Assembly (NCBI GenBank): GCA_944320415.1
Contig: CALUHJ010000015.1
Span: 1-64,000 of the forward strand
Source of the DNA: an uncultured Bacteroidales bacterium
GTDB taxonomy: Bacteria > Bacteroidota > Bacteroidia > Bacteroidales > P3
Length of the DNA stretch: 64,000 bases
Reading direction: 5' to 3'
Positions 17,264 to 24,974 of the stretch are shown here, one piece after another. Below the pieces are notes generated by a model that was not told the DNA's origin, did no database searches, and saw nothing but the letters and a program-made list of their open reading frames with translations. A program made the position numbers and the translations under genes. How positions within the stretch are numbered: the stretch's first letter is position 1; every line of letters starts with the position of its first letter.

Positions 17264-18790
17264 ATGGAACAGGAAACGACGACAAAGAGAAAAAAGGTAC
17301 AGATGACCTATGAGCAGGCCTTTGGAATCAATGGCAGGGTTCCGCCGCAGGCAATAGACATAGAGGAATCTGTCTTGGGGGCGTTGCTGCTTGATCAGGA
17401 CGCAATAACCAATTCCATCGACATAATAAAGCCGGAGTATTTCTATCAGCCCGAACATGTCGAGATATTCCGTGCCATAAACCAGCTGTTCACCGAGGGA
17501 AGTCCGGTGGATGTCTTCACTGTCATAGACCGCTTGCAGAAAAACGGCAAGCTGGATGTTGTGGGAGGACGGTACAAGATAGTATCCCTTACCAACAGGA
17601 TAACCTCTGCCGCACACATAGAATATCATGTAAGGATACTTTCGGAGAAATTCATACAGAGGGAACTGATACGGCTTTCGACCGAGACGTTGAGGGAAGC
17701 CTATGACGAGACTAACGATGTCCTTCAACTCCTGGACCGTACCGAGACCAAGTTTCTTGAGATAAACGACAGCAATTTCAATTCGGACATACAGACAATG
17801 GACGTATTGCTGAGGAATACCCTCAATGAGATAGAACAGATTCAGAAATCGGACGATTCTTCCATAGGACTCAATACCGGTTTTGTGGAACTGGATGCCA
17901 TAACGGGCGGATTCCAGAAGGGTACGCTTATAATACTTGCGGCGCGTCCTGCAATGGGAAAGACGGCTTTGGCACTTACCATGGCAAGGAACATGGCTGT
18001 GGATTTCCATAAGCCGGTAGCCGTTTTCTCTCTTGAGATGACGGCAAGCGAACTGATGTCGCGTCTTATTTCTTCCGAATCGCTTATAGAGGGAAAGAAA
18101 TTCAAGATGCAGGGACAGTTGGCCGAATACGAGAAAATACAGCTTAGGGAAAAGACCTTGTCACTTGCCAATGCTCCCATTTACATTGACGACAATCCTG
18201 GTTTGACAGTGTTTGAGTTGAGGGCCAAATGCAGGAGGTTGAAGCAGAAATACGACATACAGATGGTGTTCATAGACTATTTGCAGTTGATGCAGGCCGG
18301 AGATGTGGCCCAGAACGCCAACCGTGAACAGCAGATATCATATATATCCCGTCAGTTGAAGGCCTTGTCCAAGGAATTGGGCATTCCCGTTCTGGCTCTT
18401 TCACAGCTGTCGAGAGATGTGGAGAAGCGAGGCAACAGCAAGCGTCCGGTTTTGTCGGATTTGAGAGAGTCTGGAGCGATAGAGCAGGATGCGGACATAG
18501 TTATGTTCGTGTATCGTCCGGGATACTACGGAATAGAACAGGAGGGAGGCTATGCGACAGAGGGTTTGGCCGAAGTGATAGTTGCAAAGCACAGGGCAGG
18601 TTCAACAGGTGATGTAAGGCTTAGGTTCATCAGCAAATACGTACGCTTTGAAAACATGTCGGGAGGTGTTTCCGCTTTTGATGGAATAAAGACTCTCAGT
18701 TCGAGGATGAACGATGAGGAAAGAGTATCTAACAATGACGCCGGTGCAAATGTAAACGGTTTTTACAATGAGGGAGAATCACCGTTTTAG
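17264..18790 (+). CDS. dnaB: Replicative DNA helicase DnaB
   Basis: A 508-residue hexameric fork helicase. The N-terminal domain (about 18-125) begins PPQAIDIEESVLGALLLD; the RecA-like ATPase has Walker A in AARPAMGKTAL near residue 227 and the Walker B segment MVFIDYLQLM near 330, with the DnaB signature ISRQLKALSKELGIPVLALS. No intein is present. Its last 23 bases overlap the next gene, suggesting coupled translation. Confidence 0.96.
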   Translation: MEQETTTKRKKVQMTYEQAFGINGRVPPQAIDIEESVLGALLLDQDAITNSIDIIKPEYFYQPEHVEIFRAINQLFTEGSPVDVFTVIDRLQKNGKLDVVGGRYKIVSLTNRITSAAHIEYHVRILSEKFIQRELIRLSTETLREAYDETNDVLQLLDRTETKFLEINDSNFNSDIQTMDVLLRNTLNEIEQIQKSDDSSIGLNTGFVELDAITGGFQKGTLIILAARPAMGKTALALTMARNMAVDFHKPVAVFSLEMTASELMSRLISSESLIEGKKFKMQGQLAEYEKIQLREKTLSLANAPIYIDDNPGLTVFELRAKCRRLKQKYDIQMVFIDYLQLMQAGDVAQNANREQQISYISRQLKALSKELGIPVLALSQLSRDVEKRGNSKRPVLSDLRESGAIEQDADIVMFVYRPGYYGIEQEGGYATEGLAEVIVAKHRAGSTGDVRLRFISKYVRFENMSGGVSAFDGIKTLSSRMNDEERVSNNDAGANVNGFYNEGESPF

Positions 18791-20045
18791 TCTTTTGATT
18801 CTTGTCTGTTGCCTTATGACAGGCTTCGGACTTAGGGCTTCTTATCTGCTTATTCCAATGGATGAACAGCAGAAAAACCACCTTAAGGCCTACGGAGTGG
18901 CGTATCAGGCGCTTGTTGAGCAGTACGAGGTGGACTGGATGCTTAATTACAGGGGCGGAAGCTTTGCGTTGAAGTATTCCAAGGCAGTTGAGGTGTTGTG
19001 CAAGTTGAGAAATGTCAGTTTCATAGTCATGTCCGATGCCCAGTATGAGGGCATTGTTGCCGATATTTCGGCTCCAGAGGTCAATCAGGACATAGTAAAA
19101 CTGCAGAAGGCGCCGAAGATAGCCGTTTATTCCCCAAAGAACAAGTTGCCTTGGGACGATGCGGTGACGCTGGTGTTGACTTATGCCGAGATTCCCTATG
19201 ATGTGGTTTACGACGAGGAGGTTTTGTCTGGAGTGTTGCCGCTGTACGACTGGCTGCATCTTCATCACGAGGACTTTACCGGCCAGTTCGGAAAGTTCTG
19301 GGGTTCGTATCGCAATCAGCAATGGTATCAGGACGATGTCAGGGCGCAGCAGGCCACGGCTGAAAGGCTGGGTTATGACAAGGTGTCGCAACTGAAACTG
19401 GCCGTGGTGAAGAAAATACGGGATTTTGTGCTTGGCGGAGGTTTTATGTTCGCCATGTGTTCCGCTCCGGATTCGTTTGACATAGCACTTGCGGCTGAAG
19501 GGGTGGATATATGCGAAAGCATGTTTGACGGAGACCCGATGGACAAGGATGCACAGGCCAGACTGGACTATTCGAAGTGTTTTGCCTTCGAGAATTTCAC
19601 CATAGAGACCAATCCTTATGTTTATGAGGTTTCGGACATAGACGTTCCGTTGAGCAGAAGCAATGTGATAAACGAGAAGAACGACCTTTTCGTCCTGTTT
19701 GATTTTTCAGCCAAATGGGACTGGGTGCCAACCATGCTTACGCAAAACCATACCAGGATAATAAAAGGATTTATGGGACAGACGACAGCCTTTGTCAAAA
19801 GATGCATAAAGCCGAATGTAGTCATTTTGGGAGAGAACAAATCTGCCGATGAGGCGCGTTACATTCATGGAACTTACGGCAAGGGCACGTGGAGTTTTCT
19901 CGGCGGACACGACCCGGAGGATTACAGGCATTATGTGGGGGATCCGGTAACCGATTTGGACTTGCATCCCAATTCTGCGGGATACAGGCTTATTCTTAAC
20001 AACATTCTTTTTCCTGCCGCAAAAAAAGAGAAACGGAAAACCTGA
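18768..20045 (+). CDS. Secreted class I amidotransferase-like protein (often labelled asparagine synthetase B)
   Basis: A 425-residue protein with an N-terminal signal peptide (LLILVCCLMTGFGLRAS). The middle (about 110-260) has the fold features of a glutamine-amidotransferase-like or ThuA-like domain: alternating strands, DYVVYDE-like edge and GGGFMFAMCSAPDSFDIA with a Cys in the nucleophile-elbow area. A later GTWSFLGGHDPEDYRH segment is also typical. Database entries of this type are commonly called asparagine synthetase B, but no ATP-dependent synthetase domain is visible, so that name is not supported. It overlaps dnaB by 23 bases. Confidence 0.65.
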   Translation: MRENHRFSLLILVCCLMTGFGLRASYLLIPMDEQQKNHLKAYGVAYQALVEQYEVDWMLNYRGGSFALKYSKAVEVLCKLRNVSFIVMSDAQYEGIVADISAPEVNQDIVKLQKAPKIAVYSPKNKLPWDDAVTLVLTYAEIPYDVVYDEEVLSGVLPLYDWLHLHHEDFTGQFGKFWGSYRNQQWYQDDVRAQQATAERLGYDKVSQLKLAVVKKIRDFVLGGGFMFAMCSAPDSFDIALAAEGVDICESMFDGDPMDKDAQARLDYSKCFAFENFTIETNPYVYEVSDIDVPLSRSNVINEKNDLFVLFDFSAKWDWVPTMLTQNHTRIIKGFMGQTTAFVKRCIKPNVVILGENKSADEARYIHGTYGKGTWSFLGGHDPEDYRHYVGDPVTDLDLHPNSAGYRLILNNILFPAAKKEKRKT

Positions 20046-20055
20046 TTCCGTTTCT

Positions 20056-20139
20056 CTGAAATTTGATTTGAAAAAAATCTTTTCTGAAAAGAAAAAAATG
20101 AATTCAGAAGACATTTTTTTCGGATTCAGAAAAGATTTC
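20056..20139 (+). repeat. 21-base heptad repeat, locus 4 (four units)
   Basis: Units start at 20056, 20077, 20098 and 20119. They read LKFDLKK, IFSEKKK, MNSEDIF, then a fourth that is shifted by one base after a run of seven T. TTCTGAA and TTCAGAA in units two and three can pair into a hairpin. It lies between the converging amidotransferase-like gene and kdd; the plus frame stays open to a TAA at 20152-20154. It may serve as the terminator for one or both genes. Confidence 0.55.
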
Positions 20140-20150
20140 CCTTATAAGGT

Positions 20151-21194
20151 TTAAGCGTAAAGTTCGGTGAAGACTTTCCTTAGCTTTTCGCTTTCTCTCA
20201 ATTCCTGAAGGGTTATTTCAGCGTGACCTTTTGTGTATCCGTTGCCCACAATCATGGTAACGTCGCTGCCTACTCCTTCAGCACCCAAAGCGGCCTTGGT
20301 AAAGGATGTTGCCATTGAGAAGAAGTAAACCACACCCGTGTTTTTGGTAACGAGTATTGAAGTCATCTCTGTGTCAGGTATGTTTACGTTGTTTATACAT
20401 ACGTCTGCCATCTGGCCGTTTGTGAGTTCCTCTATCTTTTTCATGACAGGGACAGGCTGTGTTGCGTCTGCGGAGAACACTACATCGCAGAAGCCCAAGT
20501 CCAACATTCTTTTCGTAGATTTCTCGCTATGACATATTCCTATGACTTTACCTGTCACGCCAGCACGTTTTTTAGCCTCGTAGCAGCAAAGCATTCCCGA
20601 TTTTCCGCCTGCGCCTATTATCACTACGGTATCGCCCGGCTTGACAAGCTTTGCCGTTTGTGCGGGAGCACCTGCAACATCCAATGCAGACAATGCAAGA
20701 TTTTCAGGAAGGTCTGAAGGAATCTTGGCATATATTCCAGATTCGAACAATATGGCCTTTCCGTCTATGTCCACCTGATCTATCTCCGGTCTTATGTCCT
20801 TTATCTTGTCTATTCTCAACGGAGTAAGCGATAGAGATACAAGCGTAGCTATTTTGTCTCCTACCTTAAGATCGGTTTTGCCAATCAAGGCATCGCCTAT
20901 CTTTTCAACCGTTCCCAAAAGCATTCCGCCAGAACCGGTTACCGGATTGCGGTGTTTGCCCTGCTTTTCAACTATTGACATCATTATTTTCGCTATTTCC
21001 GCCTTGTCACCCTTTGCCTGTTTCTCTATTTGTGTGAAAGAAGCGGAGTCTATGTTTAATGTCTGGACGTCAATAAGGATTTCATTGTCGTAAATCTCAT
21101 CCATATTGTTGTCTATTTTGTTTGCCGTTTGAGGCAATACCCCTTTTGGTTCAATGACACGGTGAGTGCCGTATCTGCATCCTTTTTTCATCAT
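20151..21194 (-). CDS. kdd: L-erythro-3,5-diaminohexanoate dehydrogenase
   Basis: A 347-residue enzyme of the lysine fermentation pathway, oxidising 3,5-diaminohexanoate to 5-amino-3-oxohexanoate with NAD(P). The N-terminus GCRYGTHRVIEPKGVLPQ is characteristic of Kdd, and the Rossmann motif VIIGAGGKSGMLCCYEAKKR is at about residues 190-209. Length fits. No aminomutase, Kce or Kal genes are adjacent, which is unusual because they often cluster. It has its own promoter at 21248-21277. Start at the first of two Met codons (21194 or 21191). Confidence 0.88.
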   Translation of the reverse strand: MMKKGCRYGTHRVIEPKGVLPQTANKIDNNMDEIYDNEILIDVQTLNIDSASFTQIEKQAKGDKAEIAKIMMSIVEKQGKHRNPVTGSGGMLLGTVEKIGDALIGKTDLKVGDKIATLVSLSLTPLRIDKIKDIRPEIDQVDIDGKAILFESGIYAKIPSDLPENLALSALDVAGAPAQTAKLVKPGDTVVIIGAGGKSGMLCCYEAKKRAGVTGKVIGICHSEKSTKRMLDLGFCDVVFSADATQPVPVMKKIEELTNGQMADVCINNVNIPDTEMTSILVTKNTGVVYFFSMATSFTKAALGAEGVGSDVTMIVGNGYTKGHAEITLQELRESEKLRKVFTELYA

Positions 21195-21247
21195 AACAAT
21201 TACGTTTTTTGTTATTAAATATTATTGTTCGCTTGAATTTAAACGTG

Positions 21248-21277
21248 CAAATATACGTTTTTTTTCCGACTTTCAAA
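21248..21277 (-). promoter_or_regulatory. Promoter for kdd
   Basis: On the minus strand, TTTG (plus 21274-21277) and TATATTTG (plus 21248-21255) are separated by 18 bases. The leader to the ATG is about 50 bases. Confidence 0.65.
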
Positions 21278-21328
21278 CATCTTTTTTTTGATTGGTCTGA
21301 TTGCGGGAAAGTGCCGTAAAGACAAAGA

Positions 21329-21348
21329 GAGCCTGCAATTGCAGGCTC
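21329..21348 (-). terminator. Terminator after btuG-like gene
   Basis: GAGCCTGCAATTGCAGGCTC is a perfect 10-bp inverted repeat followed on the minus strand by a T-rich stretch. It lies 41 bases beyond the stop of the propeller lipoprotein gene and before the kdd promoter. Confidence 0.65.
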
Positions 21349-21389
21349 CCACACTTCTGATATATGGAAAACGCAATAGATTCAAAGCA

Positions 21390-22466
21390 CTATTGCTTGC
21401 TTATTACTGTTGTAGGGTTTGTTGAAGTGGCAAACCTGTTCACGAAGTTGCCTTCGGTGTCGAATACGAAGCATTCTCCGTTGGAGCTGTAGTCTTTTGC
21501 ATCGGTGATGAATACGTTTGCATCCGTGCAGCTTATCCTGTAAGGCAACTGTATTGAAACGTTGTTTGGCATGGAACGTATGAAGTCCTCCGGAGCGGCC
21601 TGAAGATTGTTTATGTCCAAAGTCTTGTAAACGTTCGTTCCGCTGCTGTAATCCGTATTGCAATATATGATTTTGTCGCCGGAAATGTCGTATGAACTCA
21701 ACGATACGTTGACTCTGTCTTCTATCTGGTCGTTGTTGGTGTTTATTCTCAGGATTTGGCAGGGTACATCCGCGTAGTTGCCGCGTACAAGCGCTATAAT
21801 CCTGTCATTGTATGCCCTGAGGATTCCCGGATTGGAGCCAACCTCTATTTTCTTTACAAAACCAAGGTCTGACGAATTCAGAACGGATATTGTGTTGTCA
21901 TAGTTTGGATAATCCAATCCGCCTGAATTGCTTACGTAAACCTTGTCGTTCACAATCGCAATGCCGTCCGGATTGCGTCCCTGCGTGGAGGCATGGCATT
22001 CAATCCGACCGTTGTCTGGGTTTATCTTGCACACAGTGCCGTCGAAACATGCCACATAAAGGCTGTTGCCGTAAAAAGCCAACTGTCTCGGTTGAGGGTT
22101 GTCTCCGGTGTTGAGGATGATTTGCCTTGTTTTCTCTCCAGTATTCTTGTTTACCACCATGATGCAGTTGGAGCCCGTCACCGCAATGTACAATTTGCCT
22201 CCGTACTCAATCATGTCGTTTGCCGTCTCACCCAAACCTACGGCGTTCTTCTCAAGGAAAACATCGAAGGTCGTCTTGTTTTTTTCCGTGTCGTAAAAGT
22301 CCAGAGAGGAATTGTTCCTTCCCATAAGTCCTTCGCAAAGAACGTAATATCCTTTGCCCAAATCCTCACCCGAAAGCGAAGGTTCATTGTTTTCGTTGTC
22401 GGAACAACCGATAAATACGGTTGCAATCATACCTAACAACAATAAAAATCCTGTTTTTCTTTTCAT
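21390..22466 (-). CDS. btuG: BtuG-like surface cobalamin-binding beta-propeller lipoprotein
   Basis: A 358-residue lipoprotein (lipobox FIGC, Cys21) composed of repeated strand-turn blades, for example GGKLYIAVTGSNCIMVVNKNTGE, NSLYVACFDGTVCKINPDNG and NDKVYVSNSGG, typical of a seven-bladed YncE/DUF5074 propeller. In gut Bacteroides, BtuG is a surface protein that captures vitamin B12 and passes it to BtuB. The assignment rests on the fold, lipidation and position 4 bases after a TonB receptor under a cobalamin riboswitch. Confidence 0.75.
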   Translation of the reverse strand: MKRKTGFLLLLGMIATVFIGCSDNENNEPSLSGEDLGKGYYVLCEGLMGRNNSSLDFYDTEKNKTTFDVFLEKNAVGLGETANDMIEYGGKLYIAVTGSNCIMVVNKNTGEKTRQIILNTGDNPQPRQLAFYGNSLYVACFDGTVCKINPDNGRIECHASTQGRNPDGIAIVNDKVYVSNSGGLDYPNYDNTISVLNSSDLGFVKKIEVGSNPGILRAYNDRIIALVRGNYADVPCQILRINTNNDQIEDRVNVSLSSYDISGDKIIYCNTDYSSGTNVYKTLDINNLQAAPEDFIRSMPNNVSIQLPYRISCTDANVFITDAKDYSSNGECFVFDTEGNFVNRFATSTNPTTVISKQ

Positions 22467-22470
22467 AATT

Positions 22471-24462
22471 CTAAAAACTGTATTTGATGTTTATATTCCA
22501 ATTTCTTCCAGGCATGGGATAGCTTTTTACAACTTCGTATTGCTTGTTCGTAATGTTGTTGCAAGAAAGTTTGATGTAAAAATTCCTGAATTGCTTTCCT
22601 ATGCTTATAGAGTGTTCCCAATAAGGCTTCAGCACATTCCGTTCCGTGTTCTGGTTCATTGTGTATCTTTTGCCCACGAACGAACTTGTAAATGCAACGT
22701 TCAGCGTATTGAAACCGAATCCCGCAATTGCATTGGCGCTGTGTCTTGGTGTGTATTGTATCTGATGGCCGTACGTATTGCTCTCTTTCAGATTGTCCAC
22801 CGCATACTGAAAGTTGTAAACGGCACTTAGGTCAAATGTCATTTTGTTTTTCGTTTTGTTCAGTTCGTAACGCCAATCAGCCGTAAGCTCAACACCGTCC
22901 ATTCTTACCTTTCCGTAGTTTACCATGCTCCAAATGAATATGTTGTCTCTCGGAACGGCAATTATCTTGTCCGTGACATCGTTGTGATACAATTCAATTG
23001 AGATGTTTACAAATTGGGGATTTATTTCTTCCGTCTTATGTCTGAATCCGAAATGTATATTGTACTGATCGGCCTTTTCAGGATTGAGGTCCACCTGACC
23101 GACAGCGTTGTAGTACAGGTCGTTGAAGGTAGGTGTACGGAATATGTTCTTGTAGAAAATAGATAGTTCGAAATGTTTCCAAAGCATGCTTATGCTAAGA
23201 AACGGACTGAGATGATTCTGCATGCGGTAAGCCTTGTGCGATTCGGCCCAGTCCTTGCTGAAGGTATGCAGAACGTTGGCATCCAAACGCAGAATGCCGA
23301 TTGAATAAGCCGCGACAAGACCGGTAAGGGATGTGAACCGCAAAGGGTCGAAGTCATAGTTGTTGGATGCTTTCATGTTGTTGAGAAGAATGTCATTGGT
23401 CAGATTGAGGCTGAACCTGTCGCCTTTGTTCCAGCATACGACATTGTTCAGATACATTTCCGTCTGGTTGTAAATGTCCTTCCTGAAACCCTGGGCGTTG
23501 TTGAAATAAGGGTCGAAGTATCTGGTATGACTTGCAGTGGCCTTGAACCTCGTCCTGTACCTCAGATTGTCAGTTATATTATATGTATATACCGACTGAA
23601 GAAACATGTCCCTGTCCCAAAGCCTTTGTTTGGAGTTTATGTAGTAAAGTGTTGTCGGACCGGGCAACCCTCTGTTGCTGTAAAAAAAGTATGCTTTTGC
23701 CTTGAGATTGCTTTTCGGAGAAAGGTCCGAATAAAGATTCGCTTCCGTCTTGACGGAAAACAGGTCGTTGTTTTTTCTTCTCTCCCTTGAGGAACTGTCC
23801 TGAGGATTCGGCCCGTAAAACAATGTGTACGGATAGTTGCCTTCGGAATTGGTAACATCGGTATTGAAACTTAAATATGTCTTTCCGTTGATTTTGAGAT
23901 GCAGGTTGCCGCTCGCCCTGAAGGTGTTGAAACTTCCGAAGGACATCGCTACATCTCCCTTTGTCCTTTTTCTCTCTTCCATGTACGGTCTGACCGTTTC
24001 TATTGAAAGTACGTTGGCTGCACTCAGACTTTTTGCCGTCTGCAGGTTGATTATCTGGTTGCCGTTGCTCAGGTTTATTTCCTCAATGTTCGTTATGGTG
24101 AATTTGGACAGGTCTATCTGTCCGTTCTGGGCGTTGTTTATGCTTACACCGTCGTAAAGCAGGTTGGTGTGCATGGAACCCAGTCCTCTGACCGATACTG
24201 TCTTCAGTCCGCCAATGCCGCCATAGTCCTTTATCATTACACCGGAAAGAAACTTGGCGGCATCACCTGCATTGGATGCCGATATGTTCCTGAGTTTACG
24301 TCCGTCAAGACTGGAGATGCTTTGCTGAGCGTTTTTTTCGTCAAGCGATGTGGCACGTACGTCAACCGCACCCAGTACAACAGTTGCCACACTGTCCTGA
24401 GCAAAAGTAAAACGGTAAAACAACAAAGCCAAAACAAAGGCTGAAAAACATTTTATTCCCAT
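22471..24462 (-). CDS. btuB: TonB-dependent outer-membrane cobalamin receptor (BtuB-like)
   Basis: A 663-residue receptor with a signal peptide (LALLFYRFTFA), a plug domain at about 30-150 (VTVRGLG-type: KTVSVRGLGSMHTNLLYDG) and a beta barrel to the C-terminal aromatic NINIKYSF. It lacks the carboxypeptidase-like extension of SusC proteins. The ATG at 24462 is preferred; a GTG in frame four codons upstream (24474) is adjacent to the GAGGAAA sequence and is possible. Control by the riboswitch at about 24505-24690 indicates vitamin B12 or another corrinoid as the ligand. Confidence 0.9.
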   Translation of the reverse strand: MGIKCFSAFVLALLFYRFTFAQDSVATVVLGAVDVRATSLDEKNAQQSISSLDGRKLRNISASNAGDAAKFLSGVMIKDYGGIGGLKTVSVRGLGSMHTNLLYDGVSINNAQNGQIDLSKFTITNIEEINLSNGNQIINLQTAKSLSAANVLSIETVRPYMEERKRTKGDVAMSFGSFNTFRASGNLHLKINGKTYLSFNTDVTNSEGNYPYTLFYGPNPQDSSSRERRKNNDLFSVKTEANLYSDLSPKSNLKAKAYFFYSNRGLPGPTTLYYINSKQRLWDRDMFLQSVYTYNITDNLRYRTRFKATASHTRYFDPYFNNAQGFRKDIYNQTEMYLNNVVCWNKGDRFSLNLTNDILLNNMKASNNYDFDPLRFTSLTGLVAAYSIGILRLDANVLHTFSKDWAESHKAYRMQNHLSPFLSISMLWKHFELSIFYKNIFRTPTFNDLYYNAVGQVDLNPEKADQYNIHFGFRHKTEEINPQFVNISIELYHNDVTDKIIAVPRDNIFIWSMVNYGKVRMDGVELTADWRYELNKTKNKMTFDLSAVYNFQYAVDNLKESNTYGHQIQYTPRHSANAIAGFGFNTLNVAFTSSFVGKRYTMNQNTERNVLKPYWEHSISIGKQFRNFYIKLSCNNITNKQYEVVKSYPMPGRNWNINIKYSF

Positions 24463-24504
24463 ATCAATTCGCACTTTCCTCGAGAGCCAAATTTAAAAGT
24501 ATAA

Positions 24505-24690
24505 TGCACAGGCAGGTCTTCTGACTCGCTCCTTTGCAAAACGCCTTCCCATTGTTTTTGTCCAACAGTGGCTGTGATGTAATGCAAAACAAACGGAGCT
24601 CACAGCAGCGGGACTGTTCGGGATTCTCACCCGATTCCCTTTTAATCTTCCGGAGCAAACGAAATTCTCCGCAAGAACCTTTGCGGTTGC
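24505..24690 (-). promoter_or_regulatory. Cobalamin riboswitch
   Basis: Read on the minus strand, the leader contains the ordered conserved blocks of a cobalamin riboswitch: GGTTC near the start, GGGAATCGGGTGAGAATCCC with AACAGTCCCGC and GCTGTGA, the B12 box AGCCACTG, TGGGAAGGCG and finally GAGTCAGAAGACCTGCC. It ends about 40 bases before the btuB-like start, allowing control of translation or early termination. In this class, ligand binding represses uptake genes. Confidence 0.95.
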
Positions 24691-24720
24691 AAAAGTATGG
24701 CTTTTTTCCGACAAAACAAC
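24690..24720 (-). promoter_or_regulatory. Promoter for the riboswitch-btuB-btuG transcript
   Basis: On the minus strand TACTTTTG (plus 24690-24697) is preceded 20 bases away by TTG (plus 24718-24720). Transcription would begin just at the first riboswitch helix. Confidence 0.6.
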
Positions 24721-24760
24721 AGTTTTACATTTTTTTCTTCTTCGATTAAGAAAAATGTTA

Positions 24761-24768
24761 TAAGTTTG
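24761..24768 (+). promoter_or_regulatory. -7 box upstream of the heptad leader and DUF349 gene
   Basis: TAAGTTTG fits the -7 consensus and diverges from the btuB promoter. A matching TTG at the right distance is not clear. Confidence 0.35.
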
Positions 24769-24829
24769 CAACCTTATTCGGTGAATGCGTGTTTAATGAT
24801 ATGGACCGGCCGAATTTTGTCTCGGTTTC

Positions 24830-24913
24830 ATGAAACTTGATTCGGTGAAAATGAAACTTGATTTGAAAAAAATGGAACTTGATTCCGTGAAATTGGAATT
24901 TGATTTTAAAAAT
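24830..24913 (+). repeat. 21-base heptad repeat, locus 5 (four tandem units)
   Basis: Four direct units of exactly 21 bases, core ATG(A/G)AACTTGATT. This is the cleanest copy of the LDSV/FDSV subclass and contains no EKKK-type unit. See the related loci at 40531 and 54466. Confidence 0.75.
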
Positions 24914-24934
24914 GTCTTTTTAAATTTCATTTGA
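24830..24934 (+). CDS. Possible 34-residue heptad-repeat peptide upstream of DUF349 gene
   Basis: An ATG frame of 34 codons with four perfect 21-base units starting at 24830, 24851, 24872 and 24893. The peptides are MKLDSVK, MKLDLKK, MELDSVK and LEFDFKN, followed by a short hydrophobic tail and TGA at 24932-24934. It lies between a candidate promoter and the DUF349 gene (41 bases downstream). The regular unit conservation at the residue level, with hydrophobic position 1 and acidic position 4, is suggestive of coding, but it may be non-coding repeat. Confidence 0.35.
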   Translation: MKLDSVKMKLDLKKMELDSVKLEFDFKNVFLNFI

Positions 24935-24974
24935 GCGTTTCAAATGAGAGGTTATTCTAACAAACAGGAAACAT

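Noticed and set aside
16961..18010. 349-codon open frame on the minus strand across the start of dnaB
   Set aside because: Most of it is antisense to the well-supported dnaB N-terminal domain and has no recognisable protein; only its last 57 codons, in the intergenic repeat region, are kept as a possible leader peptide.
18768..20045. Asparagine synthetase B
   Set aside because: The protein has a signal peptide and lacks the ATP-dependent synthetase domain; the name appears to be a misannotation.
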